Part shown: in pieces, positions 8,482 through 18,500 of the stretch
Layout of the letters: each line of letters begins with the position of its first letter
Numbering within the stretch: the stretch's first letter is position 1
Assembly: GCA_020633465.1 (NCBI GenBank)
Contig: JACKDN010000021.1
Location: 62,001-126,000, forward strand
DNA length: 64,000 nucleotides
Origin: Myxococcales bacterium
GTDB lineage: Bacteria > Myxococcota_A > Bradymonadia > UBA7976 > UBA1532
Reading direction: 5' to 3'
Program-made: the position numbers and the translations under genes
Notes under the pieces: model-generated
What the model was told of the DNA's origin: nothing
Seen by the model: only the letters and a program-made list of their open reading frames with translations
Database searches by the model: none

Positions 8482-9292
8482 CGGCGCAGGCGTCGAAGCC
8501 GGCGCGCAGCGCGGCGACGAGGGCCGGGGCGGGGGGCAGGGGCGCGCCGTCGAGCGAGCGGACCGGCGCGAGCTGCAGCGCGGCGTTGGTGACGAAGGCC
8601 GGCCCCGCGGCCAGGCGCGCGCGAGGCAGGGGCCGTTCGCGGGCGCGGAGCCCCTGCCGGCGCGCTTGCTCGAGGACGACGGCGCGCGCGACGCCGGGCA
8701 GCAGATCGCCGTCGGCGGGCGGCGTCCACAGGGTGCCGCCGTCGACGACGAAGAGGTTGCAGGTGGCGCCCTCGAGCGCGTGATCCGCCGCGTCGCACGC
8801 GATCGGCTCGGCGCCCGGCGGGGCCTCGGCCAGGGCCAGCACCGAGGGCAGGTAGCTGGCGGTCTTGAGCCCCGGCAGACAGCGGCGGGCCGCCGGCACG
8901 ACGACGAGGTCGACGCCCTCGCTCCGGCGGCGGCGGACGCCCTCGGGCAGGGGGGCGGCCGTCACGACGACGGTCGGGCGCGCGTCGGCGGGCGGCCTCG
9001 GCCCCTCGCCGGGCCCCCGGCTGACGCGCAGCCGCACGATCGCCTCGCCCCGCCGCAGATCGTTCGCTTCGATCACGGCGGCCGCGGCGGCCGCGAGATC
9101 GGTCGTCAAGGGTGGGAAGTGCAAGGCGCGCAGGGTCGCCTCGAGGCGCGCCCGGTGGCGGGCGAAACCGACCGGCCGTCCGTCCACCGCGCGCAGGGTC
9201 TCGAACGCGCCGTCGCCGTACAGGAAGCCGCGATCGTCGGCCCGCAGGACGGGCGCGTCGGACCGCGCCAGGCGGCCATCGACCCAGAGCAT
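8474..9292 (-). CDS. Class IV PLP aminotransferase (PabC / branched-chain / D-amino acid family)
   Basis: The 272-residue protein shows the fold-type IV pattern: RGFLYGDGAFETLR near residue 21, the PLP-binding lysine at about K143 in GLKTASYLP, and EGATCNLF near residue 174. Members include aminodeoxychorismate lyase (PabC, folate synthesis), branched-chain aminotransferase and D-amino acid aminotransferase. The short length and single-gene context make PabC a reasonable first guess, but the sequence does not decide. ATG 9292 was chosen; GTG 9310 is an alternative. This gene is the true end of a much longer antisense open frame. The Cys-rich lipoprotein gene overlaps its stop. Confidence 0.88.
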   Translation of the reverse strand: MLWVDGRLARSDAPVLRADDRGFLYGDGAFETLRAVDGRPVGFARHRARLEATLRALHFPPLTTDLAAAAAAVIEANDLRRGEAIVRLRVSRGPGEGPRPPADARPTVVVTAAPLPEGVRRRRSEGVDLVVVPAARRCLPGLKTASYLPSVLALAEAPPGAEPIACDAADHALEGATCNLFVVDGGTLWTPPADGDLLPGVARAVVLEQARRQGLRARERPLPRARLAAGPAFVTNAALQLAPVRSLDGAPLPPAPALVAALRAGFDACADG

Positions 9293-9568
9293 GGTGGGTG
9301 CCTCGGACACGCGCGAACCCCAGCCGGCGGGCACGTCAAGCGGGTTGTGCTCCCCGGGGGCGCTTTGTACCATGCGACCGCTTTGGCCGACTGTTTTTCG
9401 TGGAAGCATCGGACCTGCCGGGTCCCGCCGTGCGCGGCGGCCGGGCAGGGTGGCATATCGGCCCGCAGCCGATCGTTCGAGCCCGCCGCGGCGGCGCTCG
9501 GGCGGCGCGCGCGGGCGTGAGCGAACGGCGCCATCACGTCGGGTCGCGCGGCATTCGAGTTGCCCCTC

Positions 9569-12500
9569 ATGGACAAGGAACTGGAGAGCTACCGCAGCCA
9601 GCTGGCGAGCAACCCGGACGACGCCGAGGCGCTCGCCCGTTTGGAGGCGGCGCTGCTGAAGGCGGGTGACTGGGACGGGCTGGTGGCCCTGACGGCGGAG
9701 CGCGTCGAGGGCCTCGAGCCGGACGACGCCGCCGGGGCCTGGGAGCGCCTCCTGCTCGACCTCGTCGAGCACGGCGAGACGCTCGAGGACATGGGCTCCG
9801 CCTCCCGGCTGGCCCTGGTCGTGGGGCGCGTCTACGACGTGCGGCTGGGCCGCACCGACGAGGCGATGCTGAGCTTCCAGCGCGCCTTCCAGCTCGACCA
9901 GTCCAACGTCGAGGCGCTCGAGGCCGCCCGCGCGTCCTACGAGACCCGGGGCAACTGGGAGCTGGTGCTGCAGCTGTACACGCTGCAGGCGCAGGCCACC
10001 GAGCAGCCCGACGCGCAGGCCGACGTCCTGCTCGAGATGGCCGATCTGTGCCTCAACCGGCTCGACCGGCCGACCGACGCGGTCGTGTGCGTGCGCCAGG
10101 CCCTGCAGCTGGTGCCCGATCACCCGGGCGCCGCCCCCTATGTCGAGCTCCTGAGCTCGGCCGAGCGCGACGTGCTGGCCCGCGTCGAGGAGCTCGTGCG
10201 CGCCGCCGAGGCCACGCGCGATCCCCGCCAGCGCTCGGCGCTGCTGGTCGAGGCGGCCGAGCTGGTGTTTCAGGTCACCCCCCAGGATCCGCGCGTCGAG
10301 ACGCTGCTGCAGCAGGTGCTCGAGGTCGATCCGCGCAACGAGGCGGCGCGCGCGCTGTACGAGCAGTTCCTCGAGGCCAACGCGCGCTGGGCCGATCTGG
10401 TCGACTACCTCGTGGGGCGGGCCGAGGCGACCGCGCGCAAGGGCGATCGCCAGGCGATCTACCAGCGGCTGGCGCTGGTGGCCCAGACGGCGATGGACGA
10501 TCCGGCGCAGGCGGTGAAGTGGCACCGCGAGGTGCTCAAGCTCAACCCGGTCGAGCACGACTCGCTGAACTACTGCGTCGACTACTACAGCGAGCGCGAG
10601 CAGTGGCTGGATCTCGTCGAGGTCTACGAGGCCGCGCTGCGCACCCGGCATCGGGGCGGCAACGAGTCCGCCATGCTGGTGCAGATCGCGATGATCCTCT
10701 GGAAGAAGGTCGAGGATCTCGACGCGGCCGAGAACTACTTCAAGCGCATCAAGCTGAACGATCCCCGCAACGGGCTGATGCTGCAGTTCTACAGCGAGTT
10801 CTACAAGGCGCGGCAGGACTGGAAGCGCCTGCTGGGCGTGCTGGCGTCGCGCCAGAACAACGAGCCCTCGTCCGACGCGAAGATCGGCATCGGGCTCGAG
10901 ATGGCGCAGGTGGCCGAGCACGAGCTGGGCAACCTCGAGAAGGCGATCGACATCTGGAAGTCGATCCTGAAGTTCCAGGGCGACCACCAGATCGCTCGGG
11001 ACAACCTGCGCCGGCTGTTCCACGGCACCGGCAAGTGGAACGCGCTGCTCGAGTTCCTCAAGGAGGATCTCAAGCTCGCCGCCGACGACGACGTCGACGC
11101 GCAGGTGGCCATCTACCAGCAGATGATCGCGATCTACCGCGACCAGCTGAACCTGCCGGTGATGGTGATCAACACCTACAACCAGATCCTGCAGGTCGAT
11201 CCGACCAACGCCGAGGCCCTCGACGCGCTGCAGCAGAAGTACGAGGCCAGCGCGCGCTGGAACGACCTGATCGGCATCCTGAAGCGCCGCGTGGACGCCG
11301 CGACCGAGCGCGGCGACGAGGACGAGGTGGTCGCGCTCGACCGCCAGATCGCCCAGCTGTGGCTCGAGAAGTTCTCGAACCCCAACCAGGCCATCGAGTA
11401 CCTCGAGGGCATCCTCGAGCTGCGGCCCGCGGACGATCAGGCCATCGGGCAGCTGATCGAGATCTACCGGCACCGCAAGGACTGGCGGGCGCTGTACGGC
11501 ATCTATCGCCGCCAGCTCGAGCTCCTGACCGGCGACGCGCGGCTCGACCGCATGGTCGAGATGGCGCGCATCGCGGCGAAGCGCCTCGACGAGAAGGAAG
11601 AGGCGATCGACCTGTGGCGGCAGGTGGTCGAGGCGCGGCCCGGCCAGGCCAAGGGCTGGGAGGCGCTCGAGAACCTCTATCAGAAGACCGAGCGCTGGGA
11701 CGATCTCGCCGGGCTGTACCGGGAGCGCATCGCCGGCCTCGAGCCGGACGCCCGCGTCGAGCAGCTGAAGAAGCTGGGGGCGGTCTACGCCGAGCGCCTC
11801 GACGACGAGGCGCGCGCCGCCGACGCGTGGCGCGAGGTGCTGGCGCTGCAGCCCGGCGAGCTGCACGCCGAGACCTACCTGCGCGAGCTGTACCTGCGGC
11901 GGGCGGATTGGGACGCGCTGAGCGCCCTCTACGGCGACAAGGGCGACTGGGAGGGGCTGGTGCGTCTGCTCGGCGGCGTCGCGGCCGACGCGGCCGACGT
12001 CACCACGCGGGTCGAGCTGTTCCGCCGCATGGCGCAGGTGTGCCTGGTCGAGCTGGACAACGAGACCGCCGCGGTCGAGTGCTGGGAGCGCATCCTCGAG
12101 GAGGACGGCGACAACCTCGAGGCGGCGCGCACCCTGGCCCCCTACTACGCGCGCACCGAGCGCTGGGACGCGCTGGTCACGGTGCTCGAGGTCGTCCTGC
12201 GGAACGACCCCGAGGATCCCGTGGCGGTGATGACCGAGCTCGCGCGGGTGCACGAGCAGCACCGCGACGACGTGGCGCTGGCCTACGGCTGGAACGCCCA
12301 GGCGTTGCACCGGGCGCCGGATCGCGAGGGGCTGCTCGAAGAGGCGCGGCGCACCGCCGGGGCCAGCGGCCAGTACACCGAGCTGGCCGAGCTGCTCGAG
12401 TCGATGGTCGAGGAGGTCGAGTCGGCCGAGGTGGAGGTGCGGCTGCGTCGCGTGCTGGCCGAGATCTGCGCCGAGGAGCTGGGGCGCAACGAAGAGGCCG

Positions 12501-15500
12501 CCGTGCACTACGAGCGCGTGCGCGCGCTCGACGGTGACAGCGACGCGGTGCTGGCGGCCCTCGAGAAGCTGTACCAGAAGCAGGGCGCGTGGGCGCAGCT
12601 GCGGGCGATCTACGATCGCCAGCTCGATCGCGCCGACGAGCCGGCCGATCAGGCGCGCATCCTGGTCGACATCGGGCGCCTTCACGAGACCGTGCTGGAC
12701 GATCCGGGCGAGGCCCAGGCCGTCTACGCGCGGCTGCGGGATCTCGATCCGTCGAACCTGGAGGCCCTGCGCGGCCTGCAGCGGCTGGCCGAGCGCGCCG
12801 AGGACACGCGGGCGCTGGCGGACTACGTGGCCGCCGAGCTGGCCTTGGTCAGCGCGCCCGGCGAGATCGCGAGCCTGCGCTTCCGCCTCGGTCAGCTCGC
12901 CGAGCGTCAGGGGGATCTCGAGGAGGCGCTCGAGGCCTTCGCCGAGGTGCTGTCGCTGGATCCCGAGCACATCGGCGCGGTGAAGGCCCTCGAGAACTTC
13001 CTCGACGGGGCGTACGGCGCGCGCGCGGCCGAGATCCTCGAGCCCTACATGCGGGCCCACGAGGAGTGGTCGAGCCTGCGGCGGGTGCTCGAGCTGCAGG
13101 TGGACGGCAGCGGCGATCCCGACTTCCGGGCGGCCCGCCTGCGTGAGGTGGCCGAGCTGCGCGAGCGGGCGCTGTCCGATCCGCGGGGCGCCTTCGACAC
13201 GTGGCGCCGGCTGCTGGCCGAGGCGCGGGGTGACGCCACCGTGCGGGCCGAGATCGAGCGCCTGGCCGCCGAGCTCGCCGCATGGGAAGAGGTCGCCGAG
13301 CTGTACGGGCGCTTCGCGGTCGGCGGCGATCTGTCGGACGAGGACGTCGAGCTGAGCGCGCTGTACAGCCGGCGCCTGGCGACGCTGCTCGAGGATCGCC
13401 TGGCGCGCTTCGCCGACGCCCGGGCCACGCTCGAGGCGCTGCTGGTCGAGCAGGGCGACGATCTGGCGACGCTGGAGGCGGTCGACCGGCTGACCTCGCG
13501 CCTGGAAGACTGGCGCGGGCTGGTCGAGGTGTGCGAGCGCCGCATCCCGCTGCTCGAGGGGCCCGAGGCGCGCGTCGAGACGCTGTTCCGGGTGGGCGAT
13601 CTGTGGGAGGAGGTGCTCGACGAACCCGAGAACGCGGTCGACGTGTACCGCCGCGTGCTGGGCGAGCAGCCGGGCAACGAGCGCGCGCTGGCGGCGCTCG
13701 AGCGCATCTTCCGCAACGTCGGGCGGTGGCGCGATCTGGCGGATCTGCTCGAGGATCGGCTGGCCGACGCCGAGGGCGAGGCCCGCATCCCGCTGGCCTT
13801 CCAGCTGGGCCAGGTGCTCGAGACGAAGCTCGACGCGCCCGGTGAGGCGGTCGAGCGCTACGCCGACGTCGTGGCCCAGGCCCCGGATCACGAGCCGGCG
13901 ATCGACGCCCTCGAGACGCTGCTGATGGACGACGCCGAGGAGGCGCGGGCCCTGCGCCACCGCATCTGCGACGTCCTCGAGCCGATCTACGACGCGCGCG
14001 ACGACTGGCAGTCCGGCGTGCACCTGCTGCAGGTGCGGCTGGCCGACGCGCGCACCGACGCGGAGCGCGTCGACCTGCACACGCGCATCGCCCGCACCTA
14101 CGAGGAGCGCGCCGCCGATCCGGTGGCGGCCTTCGCCAGCTACGGCGCGGCCTTCGCCGAGGACTTCGGCAACCGCGAGGTGCTGCAGCAGCTCGAGCGC
14201 CTGGCCGAGGCGCTGGGCAGCTGGCCCGAGCTGGCCGCCGTGCTGCGGCGCGGGCTGGACGATCCGACGCGGGCGGGCGCGCTCGAGCCGACGCTGCGCC
14301 GCGCGATGACGGCCCGCGTGGCGACGCTGTACGAAGAGCGCGTGGGTGATCTGCACGAGGCGATCGCCTTCAACCGACGGATGGTCGACGAGGACGAGGC
14401 CGACGTCGACGCGCTGGCCTCGCTGGATCGCCTGTACGGGCGGGTCGACGACGTGCAGGCGCTGGCCGAGGTGCTCGAGCGTCGCATCGATCTGACCCTG
14501 GACGCGCCGGCGCAGGCGGCCCTGTGCTTCCGCCTCGGCGCGCTGCTCGAGGAGCGACTCGACCAGCCGGAGCGCGCGATCGCGGTGTACCGGCGCGTGC
14601 GCCTCGACATCGCCCCCGACGATCTGCGGGCGCACGAGGCGCTCGAGCGGCTGTACGGGGCGGCCGCCGACTGGGAGGCGCTGGTCGAGGTCGTGCTCGA
14701 TCACGCCGAGCTGGTCGAGGACGACGCCGACACCATCGCCCTGCTGTTCCGGGCGGCGCGCACCTACGAGGACGCGCTGGACAACCCCGAGGCGGCGGTG
14801 GACGTGTACCGCCGCGTGCTGGCCATCGACGCCGAGCACCGCGACGCCCTGGCGCAGCTCGACCGCCTGTTCGGGCTGCTGGCGCGGCCGATCGATCTGC
14901 TGGACGTGCTGGAGCAGGAGCGGGCGCTGGCCCGCGACGACGCCGAGCGCAACGCCTTCGAGTTCCGCATCGGCTGCCTGCAGCGCGACGCGCTGGGCGA
15001 GCTGTCGCGGGCGGTGCTGGCCTTCGAGGCGGTGCTGAGCCGCGATCCGCAGCACGCCGAGGCGCGCGCCGCGCTCGAGGGCCTGCTCGACGCGCCCGAG
15101 GTGCGCCTCGAGGCCGCGCGCATCCTCGTGCCGCTGTACGAGGACGACGGCGCCTGGGCGCGGCTGCGCGACACGCTGCGCGGCACGCTGGAGGATCTGG
15201 ACGATCCGACCGAGCAGGTCGAGACGCTCGAGCGCATGGCCACCATCGAGGAGGCCTACCTCGACGATCAGGCCGGGGCGTTCGCGTCGCTGGCCGAGGC
15301 CTACCGCCGCGGCGAGGCCAAGGCCGCGTTGGAGCCGGAGCTCGCGCGGCTGGCCGACACGCTGGGCACGCTGGCCGAGCTGGCCGATCTGTACGCCGAG
15401 GTGATCCCGCTGGCGCCGGAGCGCGCGGTGGATCTGCACGTCGAGGTGGCGCGCCTGGCCGAGACGCGGCTGGACGACGCCGAGCGCGCCATCGGCGAGC

Positions 15501-18500
15501 TGCGCGAGGTGCTGCTGCTCGAGCCGGACAGCCGGGCGGCCCTCGACGGGCTGGAGCGGCTGTACGAGCGCACGGGCGACGCGGAGTCGCTGGTCGAGGT
15601 GCTCGATCGCAAGGCCGAGCTGACCGAGGACACCGAGGCGCGCAAGGCCCTGTTCCGGCGCATGGCCGGCATCCAGGAGGACGTGCTGGGCGATCCCTCG
15701 GCCGCCATCGACACCTGGCGACGGGTGCTGGCCGAGGACGAGGCGGATCTGACCGCGCTCGACGCGTTGGAGCGGCTGCTGGGTCAGACCGAGCGGTGGG
15801 GCGAGCAGGCCTCGCTGTTCGAGCACCGGCTGGGCATCGCGTCGACCGGCGCCGAGCGGGCGGACATCGAGTTCCGCCTGGCGCGGGTCTGCGAGACGCG
15901 GCTGGCCGATGGGCAGCGGGCGCTCGACCTCTACCGCGCCGCGCTGGTCGAGGTGCCGGGGCACCACGGCACCCGCGAGGCGCTCGCGGCGCTGTTCGCC
16001 GAGCCGGCGCGCGCCGAGTCGGCGGGCATCGACCGGCTGCAGGTGGCCCGCATCCTCGAGCCGCTGTACCGGGCCGACGGGGACGACGCGGCGCTGGTGG
16101 CCGTGCTGGACGTGCGGCAGGCCGCGCTGCTGGACGATCCCCTCGAGCGCTGCGTGCTGCTGCGCGAGATGGCAGAGCGCCGCGAGGGCGCGCTCGATGA
16201 CGCCGAGGGCGCCTTCGACACGCGGGCGCAGGTGCTGGCGCTGATGCCCGAGGACGCCGAGAACCGCGCCGACCTGCACCGCATGGCCGAGCGCACCGGG
16301 CGCTGGGACGAGCTGGCGCTGCGGCTGGACGAGGCGGCCGCGGGGGCGCTGGATCCCGATCTGAAGGTGGCGCTGCTGTTGAGCCTGGGGCGGGCCCACG
16401 AGACGCGCCGCCACGACGACGACGCCGCGCGCGACACCTACCGCGAGGTGCTGAGCATCGAGCCCGGCAACCGACCGGCCACCGACGCGCTGGTGGAGCT
16501 GTTCTCGCGGACGGCCGCCTGGGAGGAGCTGGTTCAGCTGTACCTCGACCAGGCCGAGGCGTCGCTCGAGCCGGAAGAGCAGAAGTCGCTGTACTTCAAG
16601 GTCTGCCAGCTGCTCGAGGACGTCATCGACGACGTCGATCGGGCGATCGCGACCTACCGCAAGGTGCTGGAGATCGAGCCCGACAACGCGCAGGCGTTCC
16701 AGGCGTTGGAGAAGTTCTTCGTCCAGCAGGAGCGCTTCGTCGATCTGGCCGAGCTCTTGCGCGACGAGATCCAGTACGCCGAGGCGCCGGCCGAGCGCGC
16801 GGATCTGCGGCACCGGCTGGCCGAGGTGCTCGAGACGCGGCTCGACGACCTGCCCGCCGCGGTCGAGGCCTGGCGCACCACGCTGACCGACGACGCGCCC
16901 GATCACGCGGCCTCGCTCGAGGCCCTCGAGCGCCTGCTGATCGAGCTCGGGGACGAGCAGGCCGAGCAGCGGCAGCGGGTGGCGGGCATCCTCGAGCCCA
17001 TCTACGCCGACGCGGCGCGCTGGGACGACTGGGTCATGGTGATGGAGGTCGCCCTGACCTATCAGGAGGATCGCTGGCAGCGGCTGGACATCCTCACCCG
17101 CGTCGCGAAGACGCAGGAAGAGAAGCTGGGCGCCGCCGACGCCGCCTTCGCGGCCTACAGCCGCGCCTTCGCCGAGGATTACGGCAACCCCGATCTGCAG
17201 GTCGAGCTCGACCGGCTGGCCGGGCAGCTGGGCCTGTGGCAGGGGCTGGTCGAGACCTACCTGACCGGCATCGAGGACTTCCAGGATCTGGACGCCGCCG
17301 TCGACATCCTGGGCAAGGTGGCGCGCACCTTCGACGCGCGGCTGAACGACGCCGAGCGCGCCATCGAGTGCTACCGGCGGGTGCTGGCGATCGACGAGGC
17401 CAACGCCGAGGCGCTCAACGCGCTCGAGCGCATCCTGGCGGCCGAGGCGCGGCACCAGGACCTGGTGACGGTGCTGTCGCGCAAGGCCGATCTGGCGCGC
17501 GACGTGCTCGAGAAGAAGGAGCTGCTGTACCGGATCTGCGAGATCTGGGAGGAGGTGCTCGACCGGCCCGATCAGGCGATCGACACCTATCGGCGCATCT
17601 TCGAAGAGGATCCCGAGGACCAGAACGCGGTCGAGGCGCTGATCCGCCTGTACGAGCGCACGGCGCAGTGGGAGCTGCTGGTCGAGGTGCTGCAGGAGAA
17701 GCTCGACGCCGCCAGCGACGACGACGAGCGCAAGGCGATCCTGTACCGGATCGCGCGCACCTACGAGGAGCAGCTGAAGGATCCGGACGAGACGATCCTG
17801 ACCTATCGGTCGGTGCTCGAGTCGAACCCGACCGATCGCAAGGCGCTCGAGGCGCTCGACCGGCTGTACAGCCGCGAGGGGCGCTGGGGCGAGCTGATCG
17901 ACCTGCTGGAGGGTGAGCGCGACGCCTACGAGGGCGAGGACGCGGCGCGCGCGGACGCCATCGAGCTGCGCATCGCCGACGTGCTGGAGCACCAGCTGCA
18001 CCAGGTCGAGCAGGCCATCGAGCGGTACGGCGAGATCCTGCGCCGGCAGCCCGAGCACGCCGACGCGCGGCGCGCGCTCGAGCGGCTGTTGGGGGACGAG
18101 GGCCACCGCCTGACCGCGGGTCGCGTGCTCGAGCCCTACTACGAGGCGCAGGGCGAGCCGGAGGCGCTCGCCCGGGTGTACGAGCTGCAGCTGCTCGATC
18201 TGGACGATCCGTCCGAGCGCATCGACCTGCTCAAGCGGCTGGCCGAGCTGCGCTACGGCGTGCTGAAGCACCCGCGCAGCGCGTTCGAGAGCTACGCGCG
18301 GGCGTTCCAGGAAGAGACGACCGATCCCGACGTGCTGCAGGCCCTGCACGACCTGTCCGACGAGCTGACCCTGCACGATCGCCTGGCGGATCTGTACCGC
18401 GACCGGGTGGCGCAGACGCTCGACGCCGAGGTGGCGCGCGATCTGAACCGGCGCCTGGCGCGCATCTACGACGGCAAGCTGGACGATCACCGCGCGGCGG